From contig CAYYJO010000021.1 of the NCBI GenBank assembly GCA_964472265.1, forward strand, positions 1 to 29,586: a stretch of DNA of 29,586 nt. The letters are read 5' to 3'. The position numbers were made by a program, and so were the translations under genes. This stretch comes from JAGNLA01 sp964472265 (GTDB taxonomy: Bacteria > Caldisericota > Caldisericia > JAAYUI01). Below the pieces are notes generated by a model. That model saw only the letters and a program-made list of their open reading frames with translations. It was not told the origin of the DNA and made no database searches. Positions 5,456-17,500 of this stretch are shown here, piece after piece. Each line of letters begins with the position of its first letter. Within the stretch, counting starts at the first letter, position 1.

Positions 5456-8158
5456 ATGAAACGTCTTTTTCTCTTGCTTGTCGTCATGTCGTTCCTTGTT
5501 TCCAATCAACATGTTCAGTCCCGGAATGCCAGGTTTGAGTTCGGTTTTGGCATCCTGAAAAGCCCTTCGAGAATTGCCTGTCACAACGGCCTTGTCTATG
5601 TTTGCGACACAGGTTTGAAGTCTGTTGTTTGCTTTGGGCAGGAATGGAATGTGGTTGCAAAGACATCTGACGGTATCTTTGAGTCACCAGCTGGAATTGC
5701 TGTTTCAGCCGATGGGCAGGTTTTTGTTTGTGACAGCGTAAAGAAATCTGTGATCAGGCTTGACCGGTGGCTGAAAAACCCAAAATCGGTGGAGCTTCCC
5801 GAAAACGTAACCCTGAAAGAGCCTTATGATCTTTGCATAGACTCAGCTTCAGTCCTCAACATCCTCGACCGAGGCGCAAGAACGGTTCAGCTGCTCGGTC
5901 TGTCCGGCAGGTATCTTGGCACATTCTGTTCAGCCGGCATAAGCGCAAACCAGCTTGCGTGGCCACAATCGATTGAAAGCTACGGCAAAGGCGTTGCCGT
6001 TTCTGATGCAGGCGTTGGGAAGATTATTGTTTTTGATGGCAAACACCAGGAAAAGCAAAGGTTTGGCCTGCCCGGAAACTGGCCACAGTCTGTAAGGTTT
6101 CCCTCCGATCTTCATGTGGACAAAAACGGCAACCTGTACGTTCTCGATTCTGCGCTTTCAGATGTAGCCGTCTACCCTTCAATGGGCGTGAACCCGATCA
6201 TCTGGGGCAGGTATGGCAGACGGGAGAAACCGACCGACTACTTCTTCTCAGACCTTGCAAAGAACAACTCAGCAACGGATGCCAGAGGGTACATGAATCA
6301 CCCGCTTTCACTGGCAACCGACAACGAAAATGTCTATGTCGCTGATGCTGGTAACGCAAGGATTCTTGTAGAATCAATCGACACGGTTCTGGAGCAGCCA
6401 AGGGTCTCTCCGCTGCCCTTTGCCGGTCAGGTTGGCGACTACCCGCAAATCGTTGCTTCTCCATCAACGCTTGACTTTGGATCGGTTGCCAAAAACAAGG
6501 AGTATGTAAGAACATTAAGGATCGATTTTCTGGCTAACCCTTGCCAGGTGGCGAGAGTGTCAGTTACTGGCAACTTCTTTGACGTTGAACCCAAGCTTGT
6601 GGTTGGCTCCCGTGTAACTCTATATATAAGGCACAACCCAAAAAGCGCAGGCGTAAACAATGCAAACCTGGCAATTGAACTTTCAGGAACAAGGCTCGAT
6701 ATTTCTATCACGGCCAGTTGTGATGGCGGTGCAGGATTGAAGTTCTCGGATCTGTCCGCACGGTCAATCACGGTTGCCGGTGAACCCGCTGCAGGATCAG
6801 TGACAATCGAGCGTGGCAAAGGTTTATCAGAACCAGTAAATCTGACGCTTGGCAAGATTGTCTTCAAACCGCCTTGGGCAAAGGTGGCAAGAGGTTCTGA
6901 AGAGGTTTCAATCTCAACACTTCCAATAAATGTTACGCCGGACAAACTGGATCAGACTTTGACCCAGGCAACTGTTACGGCGATGCCTGCCGGCGTCTTG
7001 CGACCAGGCGTATACTCAGTCAGGCTCACTGCTTCAACGGATTCTGGCAAGTACAAAACCTTTTATGACATTACCCTTTTTGTTTCAACCGAACAGAATC
7101 CCCAGTCTACGGTTTTGCTGGAAACATTCACTGCCCATTGGTGTGAGCCTTGTGGCTTCCAGAGAGAGGCTGGATACAGGATGTTCTCCGAGTATTCTGG
7201 CAGATCCATTATCCCGGTAGCCTATCACGTTATGGATGATGCCGATTTCACAATCACAGGCTTCACAAGACCCGAGAACTTTGAGCAGTTCAAAAAATAT
7301 GGCGCAGAGGGTGTGCCGCTGAATGTGCTGGATGGTGATCCGGCAAAGGCTGTTGCAAACGCAAAACAGCTAGCACACGACCGCATCCGTGGGAGAAAAT
7401 ATTCTGGTTCGACGAACGAGTACTGGCAAATGCGAGGTGATTTTGATCAGGAGTTCAAGAGGGCTAGGTATCAGCTCAATGTTTCAGGAACCATTGATGA
7501 ATCTTCCGGTACCGTTTATGTAGAGATTCCAGGCTACAACCTCGAAAATCAAACCGAAAATGAGCTTATAATTCTGTTAACTGAAGATGATATAGAGTAT
7601 AATTCTTCTAACGGGGAGCAGTACCATCATTTCGTCGTAAGGCTTGTTGCAAGCAAGTATAAAAAGACTGAAGAGACCAATGGTTCAATGCTCAGGATGA
7701 GCTTCGGGATTCCGAAAATGCCTGAAGGTTTTGACATCAATCCTGTGAAGGCAAGATTTGTCGCTTTCCTGCAGAATCGCAAGACTCAAAAGGTGGTCTC
7801 TTCAGGCTGGTGCGACATAGATTCGGTAGAGTCAAAAGACCCTGTTGCATTCCTCGACAGCAAGAACCCGTCAATCCAGCCAAATTCGTTTGTTCCCGTG
7901 AAGGTTAATGTTTCAAATCCGTCAATGGCGTGGAAGAGGTTCAGGCTGTCTGCCACTACAAACTCAAGCGCAACGGTTAGCCTTATTGACGACGATGCAT
8001 CGATTGGTGCAAACTCTGCAAAAACATTAATTTTTAACGTCGACACCTCATCAGTTCAGTCCATGCCTGACAAACTGATAATGAGTGTGGTGCTGGAGGA
8101 TGAGAATGGCAAGAAATATCAGTATGATCTTGATCTTTCATCAGGAGCCAGTAGGTAA
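5456..8158 (+). CDS. Secreted NHL-propeller / Ig-like / thioredoxin-like multidomain protein
   Basis: A 900-residue exported protein with an N-terminal signal peptide (about residues 1-22). Residues about 28-310 are NHL-type propeller blades ('SPSRIACHNGLVYVCDTG', 'SPAGIAVSADGQVFVCDS', 'FPSDLHVDKNGNLYVLDS', 'HPLSLATDNENVYVADAG'). Residues about 335-420 resemble the HYDIN/ASPM-type Ig domain ('SPSTLDFGSVAKNKEYVRTL'). After a further beta region, residues about 550-660 are thioredoxin-like: 'VLLETFTAHWCEPCGFQR' with W562-C563-E564-P565-C566 and a likely cis-proline P621 in 'GVPLNV', similar to Omp28/TlpA modules. The last 240 residues are beta-rich domains. It probably acts in the periplasm or at the surface, perhaps as a thiol reductase or disulfide handler on a scaffold. 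It has its own promoter-like sequence and no Shine-Dalgarno. Confidence 0.88.
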   Translation: MKRLFLLLVVMSFLVSNQHVQSRNARFEFGFGILKSPSRIACHNGLVYVCDTGLKSVVCFGQEWNVVAKTSDGIFESPAGIAVSADGQVFVCDSVKKSVIRLDRWLKNPKSVELPENVTLKEPYDLCIDSASVLNILDRGARTVQLLGLSGRYLGTFCSAGISANQLAWPQSIESYGKGVAVSDAGVGKIIVFDGKHQEKQRFGLPGNWPQSVRFPSDLHVDKNGNLYVLDSALSDVAVYPSMGVNPIIWGRYGRREKPTDYFFSDLAKNNSATDARGYMNHPLSLATDNENVYVADAGNARILVESIDTVLEQPRVSPLPFAGQVGDYPQIVASPSTLDFGSVAKNKEYVRTLRIDFLANPCQVARVSVTGNFFDVEPKLVVGSRVTLYIRHNPKSAGVNNANLAIELSGTRLDISITASCDGGAGLKFSDLSARSITVAGEPAAGSVTIERGKGLSEPVNLTLGKIVFKPPWAKVARGSEEVSISTLPINVTPDKLDQTLTQATVTAMPAGVLRPGVYSVRLTASTDSGKYKTFYDITLFVSTEQNPQSTVLLETFTAHWCEPCGFQREAGYRMFSEYSGRSIIPVAYHVMDDADFTITGFTRPENFEQFKKYGAEGVPLNVLDGDPAKAVANAKQLAHDRIRGRKYSGSTNEYWQMRGDFDQEFKRARYQLNVSGTIDESSGTVYVEIPGYNLENQTENELIILLTEDDIEYNSSNGEQYHHFVVRLVASKYKKTEETNGSMLRMSFGIPKMPEGFDINPVKARFVAFLQNRKTQKVVSSGWCDIDSVESKDPVAFLDSKNPSIQPNSFVPVKVNVSNPSMAWKRFRLSATTNSSATVSLIDDDASIGANSAKTLIFNVDTSSVQSMPDKLIMSVVLEDENGKKYQYDLDLSSGASR

Positions 8159-8267
8159 TCATGAGTGTATACTACTTAACACAAATTGTTATTATTATCT
8201 CACAATGTAATCATAGAGCCCAAACTACCATGCAAAATAGTATCTTCTCATCGTGCCCCAAAAACAT

Positions 8268-8317
8268 CCAACACCAGAAAAACAGCAGTTTCATGCACAA
8301 TTGGTGTTGGCATGAAA
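8268..8317. promoter_or_regulatory. Two interlocked inverted repeats, possible operator of the first giant gene
   Basis: CCAACACCA (8268-8276) pairs perfectly with TGGTGTTGG (8302-8310), 9 bp. TTTCATGC (8289-8296) pairs perfectly with GCATGAAA (8310-8317), 8 bp. The arms interleave, so both cannot form together in RNA with normal geometry. The 8-bp half-sites are centred 21 bp apart, two helical turns, as for dimeric DNA-binding proteins. The right arms cover the candidate -35 and spacer of the promoter at 8301-8329. Operator function is inferred. Confidence 0.4.
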
Positions 8318-8329
8318 ATTGCATATATT
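8301..8329 (+). promoter_or_regulatory. Candidate promoter of the first giant gene
   Basis: TTGGTG (8301-8306), a 17-bp spacer and TATATT (8324-8329, 5 of 6 matches), with an A-tract (8315-8318) just before the -10. The expected start at about 8336 would give a leader of about 245 nt. The -35 is weak, and other AT-rich starts in this 423-bp gap cannot be excluded. Confidence 0.4.
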
Positions 8330-8349
8330 AATAATCGGAAGACTTGAGG

Positions 8350-8441
8350 CCTGGCAAAAGGTTAACGTAATGCCTTTTATGTCAGGTTGATGTCTTTTCT
8401 GGCTTATGTTTTCAGCCAGCATAAGATTAGATGATTTTTTT
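8350..8441 (+). other. Hairpin-rich leader segment, upstream half
   Basis: AAAAGG (8356-8361) pairs with CCTTTT (8373-8378), with CCTG (8350-8353) and CAGG (8383-8386) able to continue the stem. CTGGCT (8399-8404) pairs with AGCCAG (8414-8419), in competition with CTTATG (8403-8408) and CATAAG (8420-8425). A T7 run follows at 8435-8441, too far from any stem for a standard terminator. I find no gene between 8159 and 8581. Confidence 0.35.
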
Positions 8442-8562
8442 GCACAGTTGGTTCACTGTGCCCCGTGGCTCCGGGTAGGAGTCTATTGATGTTACATGAG
8501 TTGATGGAAAGAATACTCTTTGGGTCTCATGTTTTGCCCCAGTCCGATTGGACTGCAAGACC
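8442..8562 (+). other. Structured 5' leader of the first giant gene
   Basis: A chain of perfect or near-perfect stems precedes the ribosome binding site. GCACAGT (8442-8448) pairs with ACTGTGC (8455-8461). GGCTCC (8467-8472) pairs with GGAGTC (8478-8483, one G-U). ACATGAG (8494-8500) pairs with CTCATGT (8526-8532), with inner AAAGA/TCTTT. CAGTCC (8540-8545) pairs with GGACTG (8550-8555). GGTCT (8523-8527) can also pair with AGACC (8558-8562), in competition with the third stem. No known riboswitch consensus fits. Long structured leaders are known to stabilise some S-layer mRNAs, so that role is plausible here. Confidence 0.45.
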
Positions 8563-8566
8563 TTGG

Positions 8567-8576
8567 AAAAGGAGAG
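8567..8576 (+). promoter_or_regulatory. Ribosome binding site of the first giant gene
   Basis: AAAAGGAGAG, with GGAG at 8571-8574, lies 7 nt before ATG 8582. The same GGAG at the same 7-nt spacing precedes the other two giant genes (18464-18467 and 29301-29304). The Shine-Dalgarno is strong compared with the smaller genes in this window, and it fixes the start codon. Confidence 0.8.
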
Positions 8577-8581
8577 CGTAA

Positions 8582-11500
8582 ATGAAGAAATTTACGACGT
8601 TGATTGTTGCACTGGCAATGGTTTTCACCCTTGCATCAACTTGGATTGTCAAGGCTGATTCTGGTGTCAGGACCAACCTTACAAACAAGGCAGCCACAAA
8701 CGTAGCTGTCAAGTGGTACATGGTTGGATACGACAGGGATGGAAACTATCTAAACCCGAACACTCTCAAACCGGCGGACATAACGGCTGCTGGCTCGGAT
8801 GGCTCGGAATACCAGCTTTTCCCGTGGCAGAAACCGAATCAGGTGGTTTGGGGTCGCGCCTCAACAAGCAATAACTATGCAATGCCGAGGCTTCTTCCGA
8901 CGCAGGGCTATGATCCGCTTGGCAGGACGATTGTTGGAAACCGCGACTACAACGACAACTATACAACTAACGTATATGCTTTCTGGACTGAGTTCTTCCT
9001 CACAGTGACGCCAAGCTCAGGCGCCTCCCAGGCATATGCACACTGGTACGCTGTCATTGACAAAGAAGGCAACCTCTGGCTTGACCCAGATGGCGTTTTT
9101 CACAACCCAGGCCTCGATGTCACAGCAGACCCAATGTTCTATCTCCCCAACAACATCCGCACTTACACTGAAGGCTCATGCCTCTACAACCCAAAGGGAA
9201 CAGTTGACCCACTTCCAAACAACAACACCCAGGGACCATACAAACTGATCTTCACAGATCCGTCAACAATGCAGGAAATCTACTTCTGGTGGAAGTATGA
9301 TGACAATGGACACCTTGTTGACAGAGTCTGGAAAATCGGTTGGGCTGACATGTGCGATTACAACCCAGTTCCAAACCCATCACAGGGATGGAACCCGGCA
9401 CTTCCGGCACTCTCATCGGTTGTCGGATACAGATCAGCCTATGACCCGTTCCTCAAGACCACAGTCACACAGAATGACATTGACTGGGACTACAAGCTTT
9501 ATCTGACAGACTTTGCACCGGCTACAACCGCAGCATGGCCAAACTGCCAGCAAGGCGCCGAGTGCTATTTCGACACCAACGGCAACTCAAGGCTTGACCC
9601 GTACGAACCGATTTACAGAAAGTCAACCGGCAACAACGGAAACACCGTCCAGGTCAACGACATCCGCTGCGTCAACATGTCAGTTCCAAAAGGAATCGGC
9701 AACTACGTAGCCAACTATAAACAGTTCACAATAGTTACAAACGCTGACTACGACTTTGGCAGAGCGCTCATTCCGCTCAACTCAGTCAACGCTCCGGCAG
9801 GAACACCGGTTTATGCCCACACAAATGGACAGGTTCCTGGCAACCCGAACGTCAGGTTTGAAAACGACGAATTCGTTTACAGAAAAATCTCCACATTCGC
9901 CAGGATCAGAACTCAGCTCACAGCAGCAATGGCAGTCGGCACCAACACTCTTACAGTCGCCTCAACCGCCGGTTTTGCTGTCGGAGACAGGATCATGATC
10001 CATGGCACAGGACTCGACCTCTCCGAACTTCGCACAATCGCCTCCATACCGTCAGCAACCCAGATGACACTCACAGCAACTGTTGCAAACGCACATGCTG
10101 CAGGTCTTTGGGTATACAGACAGACAGCAGTCGATTTTGGCGACATTCGTATGAGCCCGGTCAACCACCGCTTCAACAACTCAACAGATTCACTCCTCTG
10201 GATGGGTAACTGGTGGGGCGATGGTCTCGTTCTTCTTGAAGTCATCAACGGCGGATGCAACACAGATATGTATAACGTCACCGTTGAAACTGACCTCTGG
10301 GAAGGCGTGGTTCCTTCTGAAACAGCAGCAGCCCTTCGCACAGCAAACGGCGACATCGTTGCGGCAGCACAGAGAATTCAGAAGACAACAGTCCTTGACC
10401 CGACAGGCACAGAGTTCCGTGTTCCGGCAACAACATTTGAAAACCTCAAGTTTGAGTACAGAGAATATCTTGGCATCGAAATCTTCAAAGATGACGGAAT
10501 CAACAACAACCTCGGTTCAGGCTTCATTGATCCGAACGTCATCCGTTCGTCGCTGTCAGACGATTACTCAATGTGGTACACCACAGAACAGTTCGTCGGT
10601 GCAAAAGACGAAGAGACCGCAAAAGACTACGCCTGGTCAATGGCAACCCGCCCGTTCTTCTCAGATGAAATGTACATCGACCTCAACGGCGACGGCGCAC
10701 TTGGTCTTGGCGAACCGATGTATCGTGACGTCGACCTCTCAGGCAACATTTCAAAAGGCGACATCCGTATCAACGACATCACCATCGACAACACATTTGT
10801 TGTTGTCTCATACGCAGCAGGTTCAAGGGTAACGGCAGGCGACGTTGACGTTGCACAGCAGACAGTGTTTGGCTGGGTGCTCCGCTCAATCCCGGTTGCA
10901 GTCCGCTACTATGACCAGCAGCATGGCTGCGAACCGGCCAACAGAACATACGACATTGGCGAACCAATCTACTTCATTCCGTCAATGGCCTCAAATCAGT
11001 CGGTTCTTTACAGCAACAACTTCAATGCCGTGGCAACACCGCCATGGGCAAACGCATGGGATCCAGCAAACTGGACGCTCATCGACGAAACAAACTCAGC
11101 CTGCGGAAGCAGCACATCATACGCCGACCCGAACATGATCTACTGGAACCCAACAGAAACCCAGTGGAACTATGCAGTGGCCAGCCCGACCGGTTCAAAC
11201 GCAGCAAGGTTTGACAGAGGTATGGTAATCAACAATGCATCAATGGTCTCAGGCCCAACCCAGACATTCGGTTTCGATCTCCTTTACGAGCCAAGCAACT
11301 GGGCAGGCACAGGCGATCTTGGTGGCGGCACATACGGATTCAACGCAGTCGGTGTTGTGTTCGGCTATCTTAACGACAGAAACTTCGACGTCATGTGGTT
11401 CGCTCCGAGCGTCGACGGTACAGGCAACATGTGGCTGTACAACGGCAGCGGTGTTGGCGGCGGAACATACTGCCCAAGCACCCTCAGAGGTCTCCCACAG

Positions 11501-14500
11501 AACTACCAGGGCGCAAACAGAATCTATGTAAGATTCTGCAGATACGTCAATGGCGCAGAAGTTTACTCCAACGATGTTGCAACGTTCAACTGGACATCAT
11601 GGGGAACCCCGTTCCGCGTCGAAGTCATCATGAACAGCGCAACAAGCGTCCTGTTCAACCTTCCAAGCTTCTTCTCACAGATTGACCTGTCATCCTTCCT
11701 GGTTGCATCAGGCGCATCACTCCCAGGAACAGGCTTCGGATTTGTAAGATTTGCAGAAGATGGAACCGGTTACGGCCTTCCAAATTATTGGGATGCAAAA
11801 GACCCAGCATACATCGACAACGTTCAGCTCCTTCGCCCGGCAGCCGGCCTCTCAAACGCATCAATCCGTTTGACCGATGTTTGGTACGGAGACGTGTTCT
11901 ACCCGGCGGGATCACAGGTTCTTTCCGGTGATTTCTACCGAGTCAAAAACCCGATCTACGGTTTGACAACCGGCAACAACTGCTCAAAGAGATATCTTGA
12001 TGCAGAAGTTCTCCCGGGATCAGTCGGACTCAATGTCGAGGTAACACCGAAGCTCAAAGTCGAGCAGACCTCACACATCAAGGTTACAACCAACTACCCA
12101 ATCGAAGGCGAATATGTTGCCGGCAAGGTTGTTGGCGACAAGAGATCCAGACTCTACTACAGACCAGATTCACACATCCTCAACACAATTCCGCTCCAGT
12201 ACCAGGTTGTCTACTCCTCAAAGGAAGACGCTGAATACAACTTCTACAAGCCAGACCAGTCGGTCAAGGGCGAAGTCCTCTATGTATCACTTCGTTCAAC
12301 AGACTTCACTGAATCAGGCTCAACCCTCAACTCAATCCGTGAACTTTACGAAAAGGTCGGCATCATTGATGCAAAGAACCCGGTTCTCGACTGGGAGTTC
12401 ACTCCGTACAGAGGAACAATCATCGACGACATCGGTCAGGAAATGCCAGTTCTTGTAAAGGGCTACATTGAAAAAGGCGGAGCACTTGTTGCCCCACCAG
12501 ACAGCAGATTCACAAACTCAATCAACTTCAACAACTCATCAACGCGTACAGTCGACCCGGCAGCAGTTGCCTACTACACAAACAATTACATCGACCCGTG
12601 GCACATGGTAAGAAAATGGGAGCTCAAGGAAGCCTACAATCAGTACTACAACCAGGCTTATACGAGAGCTTGCCGTATTGTCTACTCACCGTATGAAGTG
12701 GACAAGGTTTCAAACTGCCAGCTTGGTGACAGGTATGACTGCTTCGGTCTTGAAAAGCTCACGGTCGAACCAGAAGGAATAAAGCTTGTTCCAAACACAC
12801 CGTGCGTTGATCCTCTCTCATACAGATATCCAAACATCACCCTTACCCTCAACGCCTTCGACAACCCGAACGATGTCAATGACCCGGCCGGCTACACGAT
12901 GGCAGTTCCAGAAACAAGATCAACATCCAAAACATCAAATGCCATTGCCACCTACAACGTAAACGGCGCCGGCATCAGATACATGTGCATGATGAAGAGA
13001 TGGAACCGTTACGCTTCCGTCAACGCCGAAACCTACTACATTTGCCAGGTCAACGAAGACGGCTCTTATGGTTACTGGTCACTCGGTGAAACATCATCAA
13101 GCTCGCTTTACCCACAGATCAGGGGTTGCCTTGACCCGAACGATACCGTTACGGCATCTGCAGTCCCACTGTTCAACTCATCCAACTCAATTGCCAGAGG
13201 ATCAAACGTCTACGACGTCGGTGATGCAGACTGCTCAGTAGGCTCAGGCATCAGAGACATCTGCGGCTCAGGATTCCCTGCACTTGGTGACGTAAACATG
13301 TACGATACCTATGGCAACTTCTTTGATCCAGATCCAAACTTTGGCGGTCTTGGTGAAGTGTACCACTTCGGTGTTTACGCACTCATCACCGGCAGATCAG
13401 ATCAGCAGCAGGGCGGTCAGATGCCTGTCGTCTGTCAGCCAATCAACTCAAACTCGAAGCTTGACATTCGTGTCCACACAACAAACATTGTTGTGGACTA
13501 CAACTCAAAAACTGCAAAGAACCCAGGCGCATACTTCATTGCCGATAACAAGGCTGCAGTCATGCAGGCATCACAGTCAAACGGATCATCACAGTACAAC
13601 CCGTCAGTCTCAATGAACTACATGTCAAACCCACCAGGCATCCGCTATCTGCAGTATGCCGAAACAATTGACTATTGTGATGTTATCTCACTCAAAGTTC
13701 TCACACCAGATCAGGATCTCAACTTCAACAACTTCTATGTTGTCGACCGTCCACTCCAGTTCAGCTCCGTCGGTTACACAGGTTCGGATTCAGATGTAAC
13801 CAGTGGCGCTGCAAGAGTCAGAAACGACGATCCGGCAAGATGGATCATGCCAAGATACAACCCAATCTGCGTTCTTCGCCCACTCTCATCAGAAACAAAT
13901 ACTGACATGAGATCTTACCCAGGTGGCCAGACACACGTTGGCAGAGTTGTAAATTCACAGCGTGGAAACGGTTACAACGCCTATCCGGCAATGTGGAGGC
14001 AGAAGTTCAACAAACTCGGAACCGAGTTCTATGGACTTGCAGATTACGGCGTATTCTTTGAACTCTCATCAGGCAGCGGCCAGGGCTCAATGCTCAGCTT
14101 TGCAACAGGCACTGTCAACAGAATCGAATTCGAAGGTCCGTTCATGACGCCGATGGATATTGATCCATCGCCAAGCATAACAAAATACAGATCAGGAACA
14201 GCGGCAGGATCAACAAACGGCTATCAGTACAAAGGCCTTAGATTTGTTCCAATCAAGTACGACTACACAGGAAAGATTGTTGTAGACCCAATCAACTACC
14301 TTGCATACGAACTTGGTGCATCAGATTACACCAATGTTATCAGCCCGGCATGCACAACCGTTGGCGACAGAATCAACAGAAGTGACACAAACCCGTTCTT
14401 GTATGTCGGCAAAGAACTTGCCTACAACAGAGTTTCAAGACCAGGCGGAGTCAGAGTCTTCGTGTTTGACGAAATCATCCCGATCGGCCCAGGCAGAATA

Positions 14501-17500
14501 AACATCACTGTTTGGCTGACAAACGGCGTGAAGAAAGTCTTCCAGGATTGCTGCGTCTCACCACCGGCAAACGGCATCGACGTTTCAGGTATCAAGATCG
14601 ACGGCATGCCAGACCAGATCATTGTTGACTCAGAGTCAACACTCAAACTTACACTCACCGAAGGTTACGGTGTCCAGTCAGATGGACCACCGCCAGAATT
14701 CGGAATGGGCCCGCAGGACTTCAAGGAATGCAACGACGCATTCGTTTATGTCTGGCAGGATCGTGGCGTCATGGATCCAATCGACAAGCTCTTTGCAGGA
14801 GCAGGCGATGGATATGTTACAAAGCCACCACAGTCATCAGACTACACAGCCACATACAGCGGATATGATGCAGCAGATGACCTAAATGACGACGGAGCAA
14901 TCTCCTTCGACCAGTACGAAACCGAAATCATGGGCAAGTATGACATCGCAGCCTCAACCTGGGAAGGCGGCGTCATCGACGCACGCACGTTCCACAGGAA
15001 TGGTGGCGTCTACATGTTCAAACTCGACAATGCCGCCAGACCAACAACGGTTGGCATTGACTTTGGTGCAAAGGGTCCAATCGTAACACCAGACCACGTT
15101 ATCGCTGACGATGAAATGCTTGACATCACTGTAACAGCTTACAAATATGGTGACGATAGCAACGACAGGTCCTTCAGACCGTTCTGGGGTGGTAGAGATA
15201 ACAACGATACCAATACGTTCAGCCACGAAGTTTACCTTGCTGGCCAGGCAGCAGCCTCGGTTGAAGCAAAGGACGACTTCTCGGCAACATTGACACCAAA
15301 CCTTCTCACAGCCGGTGTCCAGTCAGAACTCGTTGACCCAACCAAGCCACTTATGTTCACACTCAAGGATGCAAACCAGCAGCCAGTCGATCTCACTGTC
15401 GGTATTCCAGACAGCAAGGGCGACACACTGGTAAAAATAGATCCGATGTGGATGCACCTGTTCAAAGACCCGCACCCAGATGATCAGTACTACTATAAGG
15501 GACAGGTTCTCCCGCAGTACTACTGGCTCCGTACGGACCTTCACAACGATGACTACTCAGCAATTGGCAACAAGCGCCTTTACAGCTGGGCAAGAAATCC
15601 GTTCATGCCAATCAGATTTAGCTATAATGCAAAAGAAGGACAGTACACATTCGCCGGATTTGTCGCAAACGACAAGGGCGAGTTCACAGTCCACATCTAC
15701 TCACCAGACAGAAAGCACAAAGCAGTTGTGCCAGTAAAGGTCGAACTTCCAATCGTCTCATACGAACTTCAGACGATTGATCTCTCCAACAATGCTTCAT
15801 CGACAACGTTCTCTGTGCCAGGTAATGCTGGAGACCCAGATTTCGTCATGACAGCACCTGACATGAGAAGATACGATATTCTTATAACAATGAAAACAGC
15901 TGAGGGTCAGCTCATTCAGGGCCTTGCCCAGAGCACATCGGTTTGTGAAGGTGGCGGTGGAATGTATGCAAGATGGACGCCGTTCTTCACACGTGAAGCA
16001 CATTATGATTGGGTGTCTAATCCATCAACAACCTATGGCAACTATCTGAGGATGACTGGACAGAGAACCGAGACCAACTACTGGCTCACAGGTGCAGTCG
16101 GTGGACGTTCTTACCAGCAGTTTGACTTCGACTTGTTCAATAACGGTGTTCCAGGTGATGAGTATGGCGAAACGGTAACACCAGGTGCACAGTGGAGTGA
16201 TAGCGGTATTAGACTTAACGGGAAAACCGGTGCCGCTTATGCAACCTACTACCCAACAGTTAACAGAATGTACCCGGATGGTACATACGCAAGATTCCAG
16301 GCCTGGGATGGTCCGTTCGATAAGCCATCAGCAGCACCGGAAGGTTATGGTTGCGGATGTATCTACAACAATGAGTACGAGAAGCTGTACATCTTTGGTG
16401 ATCTTTCAAAAGACTACAGGCTTACATACAGAGATTCACTCAACATAAACAACAGAGGCCAGGGTGTCTTCCGTTATTGGGCTGATGATGCCTGTAAAGT
16501 TGGCGTCTTGGTCGGTGTCTCTGAATGGGGTCTCATGCCAGAGTTCTCGGATGTCTATGGTGGAACACAGCCATACACTGATCCGTACATGCCTCAGAGA
16601 ACAATAACAAGATTCTCACACACAATGAGCGGAAGCAGCTATGTTGGTACAAATGATGGCGCATACTATCTCGACTGGGATGCAATGCCAAACAAACTGG
16701 TTGAAGTAAAGTATCCAAAAATCACAGTCAGATGGGGCGAAACAAACGAGGAAATCTCCAAGCAGTATCTTGACAAGGACAATTACGACCTTGCATACGG
16801 TATCGAAAACCATCTCGTCCTGGAAGTCTTCCCTGCAGATTCACGTGACCTCCCAATTCTTGCGGGTACAGCAGTTTCAATAGGCTACTTTGCAACATAC
16901 GAACACCCATGGTCAGGCCCAAAACACGAAAGCTCAATCTTTGGCCACATCCTCTCATCACCAATCAACCCAAGGTCAAGAGTTGCGCAGGTTTACTTCA
17001 CACCGACAGGAACCGGAAAGAACATGGCAAGCGTTGATCTGTGGAACAACCAGTATATGCAATTCCCACACGATCATGCCTACGAAGTTATCAACTTCGA
17101 CATCATCATGAGCCTCCAGATCATTGCTGACACACCAGAAAACCTTAAAGTCGGCAAGCCTGGCAAGCTCGTTGTAACTGTTGTTGAAACAGCAAACAAC
17201 CCGAACATGCCAAACATCGTCCCAGGCGCAACCGTACACATTAAGGGCGCTGGCGTAGAAGCAGAGAAGAAGACCGACAAAGACGGCAAGGCAGAGTTCA
17301 TGATCACTCCAACAGAACGCGGCAGAATCGTAATCACCGCCTCATACGAGTCCATGAAAGACACCTACGATGTCGTGTATGTTGAATCCTACGTAGCACC
17401 ACCGATGCTCGACGTCTCACCGGTCTCACCAGTTATCGCATCTGACTCAATCACAATCGATGGACGCACAAACGAAGGCTGCAGAGTAACAGTGAATGGC

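Noticed and set aside
8268..8317. H-type RNA pseudoknot
   Set aside because: The arm order fits, but the loop that would span the 9-bp stem has zero length, so the two stems cannot form together.
8419..8441. Intrinsic terminator of the 900-residue gene at the T7 run
   Set aside because: The nearest stems end 10-15 nt before the T-run, too far for a standard terminator.
10679..10770. True type I dockerin and cellulosome component
   Set aside because: The loops match dockerin calcium motifs, but only four residues separate them and the helices of dockerins are missing. No cohesin or glycosidase is nearby.
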